Below, piece by piece: positions 27,282-37,205 of a stretch of DNA of 64,000 bases. Under the pieces are notes generated by a model. The model was given only the letters and a program-made list of their open reading frames with translations, was not told the origin of the DNA and ran no database searches. A program made the position numbers and the translations under genes. The DNA is from Chrysomallon squamiferum (lineage: Eukaryota; Mollusca; Gastropoda; Neomphalida; Peltospiridae), in the NCBI GenBank assembly GCA_012295275.1, contig CM022671.1, positions 11,775,678 to 11,839,677 on the forward strand, read 5' to 3'. Each line of letters opens with the position of its first letter. Position 1 is the first letter of the stretch.

Positions 27282-30200
27282 TAGTAGAAGTAATAGTAAT
27301 ATTATTTATTTATTAATTTATATTTATTATACAGACGCAGCAATTCGTTCATCTGTAAATGGTTTACCCCTTTATGTCAGATAACTAGAGATACAACATT
27401 TGATTATGAAGGTATGTATGACTATCTACTCATCTGATGACTGTAAACTATAGTTTTAACTGACTGAACTGGTATATTACATTTTCATTTCAGGTCTGTT
27501 GGTAATGCTACTGTGCCTTTTGAGAGAATATCAATAACTAGAGAATTTGTTAATTGTTTTAATTTGTTGTGTAGATGATCAGAAGTACTCGTGGAGAGAA
27601 GAGATTGAGGAGATGAAAAGAAAGATAGGAAATCTCAAGTCAGACCTGAGAGCTGAGCTGAAAAGAGAAGGCAGCACAAAAGAGGTAAAATAGTTTTTAA
27701 ATAACTTTTATTTTTAAAACAAATAATTCTATTTGTAAATTATATAAAAATAAACAGTTTTTTCTTGCTGTTACTGAAATTTAAAAATGTTCCATATTTT
27801 ATTGTTTTGCTATTAAATAACAAAGAATATTGTTTACTTTTTTCTTTCTCTCTGTAATGCTAATTAACAAAGTATTAAAGATTAATACAAAAATAGATTT
27901 TGACATCTTTTCTTTCAGAAACATTGGTCTATTGGTGGAATGGCTGCAGCTAGAAGTGTGGAGAAACTGAAAAAGAAAATTCAGGAACTGGTGAGTAGCT
28001 TGTGTTAAACATACTTTGACCTGCAGTTACCACTTTTCTTCTTTAACACGTCTTATCTAACAGACATGTTTTTCTCATATTATTAACACTTGATATAAAA
28101 TAAATATTTTTACTGAATGAATATTATTGACTGAATTTTGAAATTTGACATTTTCTCCTTTGTTAACAGGAAGCCTCTTTGATCCTGGCCTCTCCCAAAC
28201 TTCCTGTCAAACTGTCTCATGAAAAGGGAAAGTTTCACACGTTGCTAATGACAACAGACTACGAGAGAGAAGAGTGGATGGAAGCCATGACACTTTTATG
28301 CAAAAAATGTATGTGTGTCATGTGACTTGAATGTTTTATAATAAGTGAAGAAAATTTGGAGTTCATGTTGAATTAGGAAAATTAGTAATTAGCAAGATTC
28401 TATCATTTGTGTACACACTTACTACAGTTATATTTATCAGAAATTATCAGATGATAATCTAATGTTTTCATTATTCAGCATTTACCAATAGCTTTTTGTT
28501 GTGTTGGATTACAAATTGAAGATTAACTTTGTTTTTCTAAACTTTCACACTGTCCAAATCACTGTGTGTCTCCTAATTTAAGTAAACACTTTTTTATCTT
28601 CTTTCTATATTTTATATTGTATGAAAGTAAAATAATATTTTTTGTGTTAAACGTAACCAGGTGCTAATACAGAACCACCATCTTTAAGTGCCTATGACGT
28701 CCAGGAACTAGTTAACAGTGTGAAAGAGGTAAGAACCAAAACTTTCAACTTCACTCTAAAGATAATTTAGTTGAATTTTTCCTTTTTTAAATTACAATGT
28801 ACATAAAACAGTAAATCATAGTTATAGTTTAATTGTGCAGTTAAACCATTTTTAATCATCTCATTCTAAGACAGACTGACAGAACAGATATAAAATAAAA
28901 TAACTGAGAACAAGTTTAACACCTAATTATTTAACATTTTGAAAATATGAAATTCTGATTGAGTTTTTTTATTATTTAATATCTTGTTTTTTTTTTGTTT
29001 TTTTATTTTCCTGTCAGCAACCGCAAGTTAATAAACTAGGATCAGTATTAATGCAGAATGGTGAGCAAACTGCATTTTCTTTAACACATCTTCTAGAATT
29101 TCTGATATTTTCTGTCATTATTTAAATAATTTTATTTTTCTTGGATAACTTCTTTTCTTTTTAAAATTACATTGTTCTCACTTTTAAGATTTGTGTGTGT
29201 GTGTGTCCATGTTTGTGTATCTGTGTGGTTTTAAAAATAAAGAAAAATAAACATTCCTGTATCAGGAATTGATATTAAAGAAAAATGTCAAGTAAATGTT
29301 GATAAACTAATATTAATACAAAATATAAACAATGGTTCTGAAGACTACCAATAGACATTGTGTTACTGTGTAATCAAATTAATAACATTATATAACACAA
29401 GGTGTAATAACAAAATATTTCACTGATCAAATATTAATACTAAGTACAGTAAAGTAATGTATTATTTTGCTATGTTATGTTATTTTTTGGGTGTGTGGTT
29501 TCAGATGAAGACATGTTTAATGGAACACTAAATGTCACAATCCACAAACTTAATGGCTTAAACAGAAAATGTGGTAAGTATTTATATATCACATACAAAC
29601 ATTAAAAAACATTTAGCAGCTTTTTATTACTATAACTTTTTGTTTTGTTTTTACTCTATTCAGTGTAGCAATGGTTTATATTTCATTTTGTATTAAGAAT
29701 CTCGTGTTACTTATATTCACTAAATAATGCAACAATTAAATCCATCATCTGATTTCATCTTGAAAGTTATCAGTTTTGCAAACATTTTATCTTTGTGTGT
29801 GTGCATTTTATCTTTATGAGTATTCTGTGACAAGACTTTTGATAAAAGGACAGAAAAATGCATAAATTTATTTTTGTATTTTATTACAGACACATACTGT
29901 TGTCTGGAAATGGACTCATATGATCATTTCTTCATGAAGGCACGTTCACACATTTGTCCAGCATCATCTGACCCATCATGGGATGAGGATTTTGAGTTGG
30001 AACTAGATGGGTCACAAACTTTACGAGTATTAGTGTATGAGAAAAGAAAAGATAAATCTGATGAACTGTTAGGAAGAGGGGCTATGGAGGTAATATTCAT
30101 ACAACAATATTATGAAGCGAATGGAATTATATGAAATATTTACATCTAAACTATTATTTATTTTAAGTAATTTTATTTAATTTTTAAAATGGTAATGAAT

Positions 30201-32766
30201 ATTTAAATTAATATTGACTGAAAAATAATGTTTTAGAGATTTATGATTCACTGAAAAAAATAAAGAAACTTAGGTTTCATTTTTTAGGTAAAGTGTCATG
30301 GATTCAGTGCAATTAAAGGCAATAAATTAATCTAGGTTAATTTATTTGTTTAAAAAAATTAAAATGGAGTGAAATGTAATAATATATAATAAAACAGATT
30401 TATAAAAACCTAAAACATTTTCAAATTCTAACAGATATTTACATATAATTTTGGTACATTTATTGTTTGCAGCTGAACAAATCTTGGTTAAACCAGACAT
30501 TCCAAGAGAGAACTGTTGTATTGAATGAAGTGTCGCTGGTGATTTCTGTGCGACATACACCAGCAAATAAAACAATGAGGCGGATTCCTTCTCAGCAGAA
30601 AACAGCAGTGTTTGGTGTGAAGATTTCAACATGTACCAAGAGAGAGGGCAAAACTGTTCCCACGATAGTGACTACTTGTATCCAGGAAGTGGAAAAAAGA
30701 GGTCAGTTTGTTACTTAATTTTGTTAACTATTCTTCATCTAGTCATAATTACAATTAAAAACATAATATTTGAATTTCAAAAATATTTTAGATATTACAT
30801 TTTTTTTATTGCTCCTGTTTTTTATTTTATTTTGAAATCACTGAATACTGAAGTATTGTTTGTGTAATTGTTCTGTTTCAGGACTGGATGAAATTGGTAT
30901 TTACAGAGTGTCTGGTGTGACGTCAGAGGTTCAGAAACTGAAGAAAATGTTTGATAAAAGTAAGTTTTCTGTTTCATTTGAACTGCATTTACTTCTCATG
31001 CATACAGATGTTTCAGTCATGTAAAAGATGTCTTGATAGATAAATGTAGTTGTATGTAATAAAATGTCATCATAAATAAGATTTAGAAAATCAAACAATT
31101 ATATAATACTGTTCAAACAATATTTGTGTACAGTTACAAACAAAATAAAACAACCTGCACAAGGAACTATATTTTACACTGAACAATTATCTAATAATTA
31201 CACTGTATAATTACACTGTATAATTACAGATGTCCGAGCAGCGTGCAACATAGTTGGGGATTCCGACATCCACGCAGTGACTGGTGTTTTAAAACTCTAC
31301 TTCAGAGAACTACCAGAACCACTTTTTACTGAGGCCAACTACAGCAACTTCATTGATGCCCTCAGTAAGTCAGCATTGACATTTATTTATCTGCTTATGT
31401 TACCACTCTAAATTTATCTGTTTGTGTTACCAGTATAAATTTATTCGTTTGGATTACCAGTTCAAATTTATCTGTTTGTGATACCAGTTTAAATTTATCT
31501 GTTTGTGTTACCAGTATAAATTTATTCATTTGGATTACCAGTTCAAATTTATCTGTTTGTGATACCAGTTTACATTTATCTGTTTGTGATACCAGTTTAA
31601 ATTTATATTTGTGATACCAGTTTAAATTTATCTGTTTGTTACCAGTTTAAATTTATATTTGTGATACCAGTTTAAATTTATCTGTTTGTTACCAGTTTAA
31701 ATTTATCTGTTTATGTTTAAAAGTTTAAATTTGTTTATTTTTCATAAATGGCCTGAATATATTTTGTATTCTTTCTACTTACTTTATTGTCTATATCTAG
31801 CAGTAAATAGTTATTAAAAATAAAGTATGAATGTAAAATAAATTTTTGAGGATAATATTTTCAATTTCATAATAATAACATTTTATAAAATGGAAAGTAG
31901 AAAAATTACTGATAAACTGAGAATGTAACAATTATGCAATAACTAAATTAATTTTTTTTTTAATATTTCTGTCTGTGTTTATGTTATTTTTGTTGACAAA
32001 CTTTATTACTAGTCACCATAGACAAAAAGAATAATTATTAAATATTGTTTTACAGAACTTGCTGACAGTGAAACGAGAGAAAGGTTAATGATTTCGTTAC
32101 TACATGATTTACCTGCTGCCAACTACTACACAATAGTCACCATGATTGAACATCTAGTCAGGTACGTCTTGACTTAGAGTAAAATATTTTTTAACATGTA
32201 GTCAGATACATATAAAATACTTTTAACTGGATGTTATGTAATATGTGACATTTGTGTTCTGTATTTAACTAATCAATTAAAATTAACTTTAAATTATGTC
32301 TTTAGAATGTTTCTTTTTCATATTCTTGTCTAAGATTATTCCTACAGAACAGGATAAGAAAAATCATGTTTTCATAAATTAATAGAATATGTGAACTAAT
32401 TATAAATAAATAATTTTTTTTAACAAATTCTTCTGATTATTTGAATATTGAAGTTTTGGGGTTTTTTTTCAAAATAATAAATATTTTTTAAGTGACATCA
32501 TCCAGTCTCATTTGCAAATGCTTATATTCACTAAAACTGATTGCAGAGTTACGAAGTATGAGAAAGAAAACAAGATGACAACACACAACTTATCCACTGT
32601 GTTTGGACCAACACTGCTAGCTCCTGCTGTCAAAGACACACAACTCAACCCAATGGAGATGATGTCAAAAGGAGCAGAAGCTGTCCTGCAGGAGTCTGCA
32701 GTCATAGGATTCTTTCTAGATATAGCAGCTGCTGGAAAGAGTCTGAGAAAGTCTGCCAAGTGTTAA
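3900..32766 (+). CDS. BCR: BCR/ABR-family RhoGEF-RhoGAP protein
   Basis: Assembled from 22 exons that join in frame to 1480 residues: 3900-5826, 18926-19137, 20814-20933, 23432-23617, 24051-24158, 24366-24411, 25090-25142, 26183-26302, 26659-26783, 27335-27411, 27575-27684, 27919-27990, 28170-28308, 28661-28728, 29018-29060, 29505-29573, 29890-30089, 30473-30701, 30882-30959, 31230-31364, 32056-32161, 32547-32766. All introns are GT-AG. Order: N-terminal segment, long disordered linker, DH (about 725-925), PH with a charged helical insert (about 925-1100), C2 (about 1136-1245), RhoGAP (about 1270-1475). Family members activate Rho GTPases through DH-PH and inactivate Rac/Cdc42 through the GAP, near membranes and junctions. 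Human BCR has 1271 residues; the excess is in the linker. The BCR-type N-terminus favours BCR over ABR, though one invertebrate gene may be co-orthologous to both. Identity is by recalled family similarity, not a search. Confidence 0.93.
7565..7705 (+). mobile_element. Possible tRNA-derived SINE fragment
   Basis: A patch of higher complexity and G+C than its AT-rich flanks. It contains GGTGAGCTGGCAGAC and GTGTCCTTGGGCAAGTGTC. Both resemble phrases I recall from tRNA-derived molluscan SINEs (a GAGCTGGCAG head and a CCTTGGGCAAG body). No clear A and B boxes, poly-A tail or target-site duplication can be marked, so this is only a candidate. Confidence 0.25.
10995..11437 (+). repeat. 55-bp minisatellite with paired splice-like motifs
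   Basis: Eight near-identical units plus a partial ninth, period 55 bp (unit 2 lacks about 10 bp). Each unit contains GTGTAAGTGTATTTCAGATC: a donor-like GTAAGT followed 9 nt later by an acceptor-like TTTCAG. Unit 3 has GTAAGA and unit 7 has ATAAGT; the other six keep GTAAGT. Read from the acceptor of one full-length unit to the donor of the next, each repeat is a 40-nt pseudo-exon. The array sits mid-intron on the sense strand of BCR. Confidence 0.93.
12490..12575 (+). mobile_element. V-domain SINE relic (copy 1)
   Basis: The core AAAAGATTCCTTGCTGCTAA, then AGTAGTCC, then ACGACAGCAG and a T-rich CCTCTG, follow the order of the conserved central domain of V-SINEs abundant in molluscs (AAAAGATCCCTTGCTGCTAA ... 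GTAGC ... CGACAGCGGG ... TTTCCTCT). No tRNA-like head is recognisable upstream, so this is a truncated old copy, in the same orientation as BCR. Confidence 0.65.
13340..13815 (+). promoter_or_regulatory. BCR: Candidate internal promoter and alternative first exon of BCR
   Basis: A stretch of distinctly higher G+C and complexity than the surrounding intron, with few simple repeats. It ends in an ATG at 13797 that opens five further codons (MVLSVS) and then reaches a consensus donor GTAAGT at 13816. The exon would end one base into a codon, exactly the phase that exon 2 (18926) requires, giving [14 protein letters not shown] and onward. Such a transcript would encode a short form lacking the oligomerisation segment and linker but keeping DH-PH-C2-GAP. 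ABR in vertebrates also uses alternative first exons. There is no transcript evidence, so this is inference. Confidence 0.4.
15315..15540 (+). mobile_element. V-domain SINE relic (copy 2) with tRNA-like head
   Basis: A near-complete element. A TGGTTAGAGC box-A-like string (about 15335) and a B box GATCAAACC (15371-15379, fits GWTCRANNC) form a tRNA-like head. After a spacer (ATTTTCTATTTCAGTCTAGG) comes the V core TGCACATAAAAGATTACTTG CTGCTG at 15461-15486, then AGTCC, GTAGCAG and TTTTCTTCTGAT, in the order known from molluscan V-SINEs. It is diverged and probably dead. The open frame across it (15287-15469) is not a gene. Confidence 0.7.
15840..16135 (+). other. Unassigned higher-complexity island in intron 1
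   Basis: The stretch has CpGs and balanced composition (CACGGTAAGGAGG, TACCGGATG, AATGCGTGGGTT) unlike the flanking low-complexity DNA. A short open frame (15841-16026) has no recognisable product. It could be an eroded mobile element or a non-coding exon. Confidence 0.3.
16879..16929 (+). repeat. (AAT)n microsatellite
   Basis: About 17 triplets, continued by imperfect AGC/AAT triplets to about 16960. It yields poly-Asn, poly-Leu and poly-Tyr frames that are not genes. Confidence 0.95.
18926..19137 (+). CDS. BCR: BCR exon 2: linker before the DH domain
   Basis: The 71 codons completed by this exon (residues 643-713) are a Ser/Gln/Glu-rich linker. The acceptor is TTTCAG and the exon begins in phase 1, matching exon 1. 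The donor GTGATG at 19138 is weak but leaves phase 0, as needed by exon 3. The frame stays open past the donor (to 19245), so intron retention would add a short tail and stop. Confidence 0.8.
19138..20813 (+). other. BCR: BCR intron 2
   Basis: AT-rich intron with T/TTTA runs. No repeats of note and no other gene seen. It ends ...ATTACAG before the DH-domain exon. Confidence 0.8.
20814..26302 (+). CDS. BCR: BCR exons 3-8: DH (RhoGEF) domain
   Basis: Exons 20814-20933, 23432-23617, 24051-24158, 24366-24411, 25090-25142 and 26183-26302 encode about residues 714-924. Landmarks align with vertebrate [23 protein letters not shown] (helix 1, CR1), [50 protein letters not shown] (the CR3 signature that contacts the GTPase) and TPESHPDH. 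This domain exchanges nucleotide on Rho-family GTPases. The acceptor of exon 8 is built directly on a (TTA)n run, and that of exon 4 on a minisatellite. Confidence 0.93.
20934..23124 (+). other. BCR: BCR intron 3, first part
   Basis: Non-coding. Contains AAC/AAT triplets (about 22450-22550), an (AC)n run at 22867-22912 followed by ATAC/TATATA repeats to about 23030, and no other recognisable feature. Confidence 0.8.
23125..23445 (+). repeat. BCR: Nine-copy 36/38-bp array spanning the exon 4 acceptor
   Basis: TTTTCAG|TACAAAC occurs nine times, with bases after AG at 23132, 23170, 23206, 23244, 23282, 23320, 23358, 23394 and 23432. Spacing is 38 bp except for two 36-bp steps. The ninth is the real acceptor of exon 4. 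Every intervening unit also has GCTGCTGATTGATTTAATG, in which CTGAT fits the branch-site consensus about 24 nt before AG. Each unit is therefore a complete 3' splice-site module plus the first exon bases. Using any upstream copy adds a stop in frame (TAC AAA CGC TGC TGA or its variants). Confidence 0.95.
24268..24307 (+). repeat. BCR: (CT)n then (ATTT)n before the exon 6 acceptor
   Basis: A 40-bp CT run, a short TATATA run, then TTTA repeats lead directly into CTTCAG at 24360-24365. The pyrimidine tract of exon 6 is thus made of microsatellite. Confidence 0.85.
24590..25050 (+). repeat. GT-rich 30-36-bp minisatellite
   Basis: About a dozen imperfect units of the form GTGTGTAGTTTTATGTGTGC followed by ATAGGTTT, in the intron before exon 7 and ending about 40 bp from that acceptor (25089). 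The Cys-Val-rich open frame through it (24591-24806) is repeat-derived. Alternating purine-pyrimidine runs could favour Z-DNA. Confidence 0.92.
25143..26182 (+). other. BCR: BCR intron 7
   Basis: Non-coding; ATC/CATCAT triplets (about 26005-26080) grade into GTT/TTA triplets (26115-26180) that end in the exon 8 acceptor. No gene seen in the rest. Confidence 0.8.
26659..28728 (+). CDS. BCR: BCR exons 9-14: PH domain with helical insert
   Basis: Exons 26659-26783, 27335-27411, 27575-27684, 27919-27990, 28170-28308 and 28661-28728 encode residues about 925-1121. Landmarks: [20 protein letters not shown] (strands 1-2), CKWFTPL, and a highly charged insert ([19 protein letters not shown] ... KLKKKIQEL) at the position where vertebrate BCR/ABR has a similar Lys/Glu-rich helix. 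The final strand and helix are [20 protein letters not shown], with the Trp of PH C-terminal helices. DH-PH pairs act as one membrane-proximal exchange unit. Introns of 106-551 bp are AT-rich; the one at 26784-27334 ends in TTA repeats. Confidence 0.9.
29018..30089 (+). CDS. BCR: BCR exons 15-17: C2 domain
   Basis: Exons 29018-29060, 29505-29573 and 29890-30089, continuing into the start of exon 18. Landmarks: [54 protein letters not shown] and LVYEK. This closely parallels the C2 domain of BCR/ABR (DSFGYF, PNWNEEFEIELEGSQTLRI). The domain is expected to bind lipid or protein at membranes. Introns at 29061-29504 and 29574-29889 show nothing but AT-rich sequence and a short GT run. Confidence 0.92.
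30473..32766 (+). CDS. BCR: BCR exons 18-22: RhoGAP domain and C-terminus
   Basis: Exons 30473-30701, 30882-30959, 31230-31364, 32056-32161 and 32547-32766. GAP landmarks: [24 protein letters not shown] with arginine finger Arg1310, [20 protein letters not shown], and [15 protein letters not shown] with the conserved Asn. All catalytic elements are present, so GAP activity on Rac/Cdc42-type GTPases is expected. The protein ends in SLRKSAKC. The class I PDZ-binding tail of vertebrate BCR (STEV) is absent. Stop TAA is at 32764-32766. Confidence 0.93.
31386..31720 (+). repeat. About 27-bp minisatellite just after the exon 20 donor
   Basis: Roughly a dozen imperfect units of AAATTTATCTGTTTGTG plus a TACCAG-containing segment, beginning about 25 bp after the donor at 31365. 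Most units carry TTACCAG or ATACCAG, an acceptor-like string with a weak pyrimidine tract. Confidence 0.9.
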
Positions 32767-34662
32767 AATGTTTGTGTCAGTGAGGAAAGATGTGTAAAAC
32801 TGTACACATGCATAACACACTTTACTCGATCATTCCTTTTTTTTAATATTCCAAACTGCTTCAACATATCCTAATTACCAAATATCTGTGATTGAGAAAA
32901 CAAAGTTAATTTTTTGGAAGGATCAGTATTAAAATTATCAAATGCCTGTCTTTTTATTTAAAAAATAGTTACCTTGCCAAAATAGGCCTTTGTTTTAATT
33001 CTGATATCCACAGTATAAATGAATGTATAATAATATCACTGCCCCCATACACGAATGAAGATAAATAAATCAATCAAAATCAGTATCCATAATAATCTTT
33101 AGTTATAGTATTAATAGAAAGTAATTTATAATTTATGGATGGATTTCAAGCCATGGTTTGTTCCTTCTTTATATTGACCTTTGTAACAAATATTTTTTTA
33201 TTATCTTTTTTTCAATAATTCAGTATAATTATCAACATGGCTCACTTTTTACTGAGATTTACATACATAAAAAGAAAATAATTAATCATTATAAATGTTA
33301 TTACTTATAGTTTCTCATCAGTGATATCCCTATCATATTGATGTTCAAATAAAGATAAATAAACCTAACAAATCAATGATAACAATTTTTTTAAATGTCT
33401 TATTCTATATACATGTATGTATGTATGTGTGTATGTGTACGTAAGTATGTGTACACATATATGTATATATGAAGGGATTATTAATTTTGTAAATTACACT
33501 TTGTCTCTAATATAATATGAACATTACTAACATCAGAAACTTGAGAGACTAAAGTGAGTGTGTATAGTGTCTATTGCAATTGAGTGTGTAACTGAGAGTG
33601 TATCAGTGTCTATGTATAATTATGTGTGACTGAATGTGTAGCTAAATGTATGGATGTATATCTAAATGTAGGAGCACTTACTGTAGTTATTCTTATAAAC
33701 AGGTTTAGTCATTATTTACATAATCAGAAATCAAAATACACAAGCTGTTTAAAATTGCAAATCAGTTTATTTAATGTATATATTGTACTTGGGCTATTTT
33801 TAACGGACATCAGGAGAGATATTTAGAATAACAGTAACAAAAAAAAACATATATTTTTGTGGTTGTGTTTTTTTTTTTTATATAATTAAGATTTAAAAAT
33901 AGTTTTTGTATCTTTGTTTTTTTATCTTTGTACATAAGAAATATTTTAGTGTTTTTCTAATTAATGGATTAATCAGACTTCTGATGATATAGAAATTCTG
34001 TTTATAACTACATATATAACACTTGTTTAGTTTTTATACCAGTATGCTTGTTAATGCACTGTTCAATACATCATACAAGTGCTCTCAACTGGCTGTGTTA
34101 CCTGTAGAACTGCATTGTAAATACTTCATCTACATATTAAATCATTACTACCATCATTGTTTTTCATTCAGATTTCACTTGTCAGTTTTTATCAATTATT
34201 GTTACATTAAAATAATTGAAATAGTATCATGTGTGCTTTCTTTTACTTATAGTTTTTAATAAACAGAAAAAAAAAATATATATATAATTAAATCCCATGT
34301 TTTTTTTAATTTAGTTTAAAAACCGATTCCACATGAGAACATTTAACCCATGATTCCATTCTAGAAGCAAAAGATACAAATCAATATCATTTTTAGAGAC
34401 AGATAATTTTCTCAGAATCAAATAAGTCATGTTAATTTGATTTTTATTTTTTTTTATTTTCATGTTTAATATGAATAATCATTTGAAATTAAAATGTTCA
34501 TAGTTCCTTTAAGGTATGGGTATATACAGGTATGTTCAGAAGTATATTAAATAGTGTTTTATTTGTAAATATGGATAAACCATGTTTAATGCTGTAGACA
34601 TACCTCAAATTGAAACTGTATTTAATTGAAAAAAATGTTCAAGTAAAGCAAATTTTAATTTA

Positions 34663-34706
<44 letters not shown>

Positions 34707-35180
34707 GAAAAGCATTTTCTAATTCACTGCTGTCAAATAACAGAATTTGTTTTTTCATCCTATCCCTGACAGTTGAAAATTCACAAATACATTATCAGAT
34801 AGTTGTAAATGTGATTCAGTTTAAGAGTTTTAAATTCAGCAATTTTGAATAATCTGAGAGCAGATTTTCATTAAATTCAAAGCCCCAAAACTTACTTCAT
34901 GCAGCTGGTATGAGATTTTTCAGAAAATGGTGTAGAAAGATTATTTAGAGATTTTGGTGGACAGTTAGATTAGGTCAGTGATCTGCAACATCAAAGATTG
35001 TTTAGGTTTTTATAAACCACATTATGTACATTATCATGTGTAAATATCATTTATAGTTTTATTTATTCCTCTTGCAAATAATTCCAGCAAATAAGTCATT
35101 GTACTGCTTTGTATTATTTAGTTTGCGTGCCAGTACTTGTATGCTGTGATTGTGATAATAAAATATTGTACATTTTTATT
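32767..35180 (+). other. BCR: BCR 3' untranslated region and flank
   Basis: No further coding exon. AT-rich sequence with a TTA run (34670-34703) and several possible AATAAA signals (for example near 33062 and 33349). Short open frames here have no recognisable product. Confidence 0.6.
35157..35162 (+). terminator. BCR: Candidate distal BCR polyadenylation signal
   Basis: AATAAA followed within 30 bp by a T/GT-rich element (TTTTATTTTGTTTTGTGG), the usual layout of a cleavage/polyadenylation site. It would give a 2.4-kb 3' UTR; nearer AATAAA copies could give shorter forms. Confidence 0.45.
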
Positions 35181-37205
35181 TTGTTTTGTGGTATATGTAT
35201 AGGCCATATCATAATTTGTTTCAATGAATAATTAAATATATTTTTATTTATTTCAAATGCTGACTAAAAATTAGTAAATATCTGTGGCTCTCACGAATCA
35301 CGCATTGCTTGTTAAATAGCAGGAAAGTATTTTGCACAGATAGGAAAGATGATACTTAGGCCTTTGATAATCTATATTTGAGGACCTAACTGAAGGGAAA
35401 ACAGACCTAAGAACCTTCATATTTCAGTCAAAACTCTTCAAAGAAAAAACATGCACCATTAGTAATGTGGTTGGCAAGGACAGTACTGTTATTACATATC
35501 AATAAAGGCAATTTTCTGAAGAAGCATTTTTTGCCTCACAATTACATCAGCTAGGGAGTGTGTTGTATGGACCTAATGAATTTATACTGCTTACCTACAC
35601 TTGGTGCTGCCATGTGATTTTAAAAAAAAAATATTTTATAGTCTCACTTATGGAAACAAAGATAAATGAATAAGGCATACTGACACTCATTTTACTCACA
35701 TGTAAAAAATGTGTTACCCAAGTTCTCACTTGTTTTCTTCAAACAGACCTTGTTTTGAAGGTAAACAACACAAATATCTTCTGCAATAAATAAACAAATC
35801 ACTTTGTTCATAATTTCTATTTAAAACCTGGAATATATTCCGACATCAGAAAAATACTAGAATAAATGATTGACAGCAACTCAGCAAATAGTATATTATT
35901 AAATGTTAATATTATTTGGTATTAAAATGATTAAATGATTATAAAATAATTATTTGTTATGTACAATGATGACAAGACATTAAATTTGATTACAATGAAA
36001 TAAATTTAATTTATGCTTCTCAACACATTAGACAAATGCTAGCTACGTAGACATCTACAAAGTAAGTATTAACAGACAGACAAACATATTTTAACAATGT
36101 TAATGGCTAGAACAGTGTTGTATTTTTAATGTAAAGAAGAATGTATGAATTAATAATCAACAAAACAACAGATAGGTTAAGACAAATAATGAATGGTTTG
36201 AAACAATTAACAATAAAATAACAAAATGAATATTAGAAAATTGCACCAAAATATTTTCTTCTCAACTTGAGGTTCCATTAGGATTTCAGCAAATAAAAAT
36301 AAAAATTGCAAATACCCATAAACATAACAATTCTGTTTCAGACTACCAGTAACATTTATCAGTTTTAATATATTAGTATATTAACCCTTTTCTTGTAATA
36401 AGTGGATAGAACTACTGAAAAATTTATTACTGTTAATTGCAAAAAGCAAACTGGGCCCATAGCCTTAAAAATACAATACTGGTTATGTTGGGAGAAGCAG
36501 ACATCCTCAGAAACTCTCAAACATGAAATCTACTCTGTGTGTGCTGCCATCTGTGGGGTTACAGTTGTGCAGTGAAAGGGTCAACTTAATAATTGAAGTA
36601 TATTATTTCATTTACAGTATTAGTTACTAAAATGACAGGAGTTATTTCCATGACATAAAAGTGTAAAATAAAAATAAAAATAAAAAATAATAATTTTAAA
36701 TTTAAATTTTTTTCTTAGAAATATAGTATAATGCTAAATACTTTTTCTTCTTTCCAATAATCTAACAGAGTGAAAATTAGAAGTGATTATTAATAATAAC
36801 AAAAAGAAAAATTATTATATTTATGCAATCAACACCAGAAATAATTATAATTAACATAAGAAAAAAATTAATTGTATTTCTTGACTACAGATGCATATTA
36901 TATGTTTATCAAGACTAGAGTAAAGTAAAACTGATATGTATTTCCATATTTAGAAACAAAATACATTTTTTTCTTACCTTTGACAACAATTATATTCATT
37001 TTAATGTGTGGTACTGTAAGAACATGAGGAAACAATATCTTTAACTGTTTAATAGTATGCTGATTTGTTTCTTTTTTTCTTTTTCTAAACTGATTTTCAA
37101 ACATTTACAACTGTTCAAAACTGTTTTTGATAATAAAGTAACAAGGTGCAAAATTGTGTTAATAGATGCTGATAATCCTTTAAAAAAAAAAAAAAAGTAA
37201 TGAAT
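35181..37205. other. BCR-SNAP29 intergenic region
   Basis: No gene recognised. Two patches of higher complexity (about 35280-35620 and 36440-36590) stand out from AT-rich DNA and could be eroded mobile elements or untranslated sequence. The SNAP29 3' UTR should enter from the right; a minus-strand AATAAA lies at 36423-36428. Confidence 0.6.

Noticed and set aside
30342-30632. Minus-strand 96-residue frame
   Set aside because: Opposes BCR exon 18 and flanking intron; no family match.
32508-32759. Minus-strand frame opposite the last BCR exon
   Set aside because: The plus strand encodes the conserved RhoGAP end; the antisense frame is incidental.
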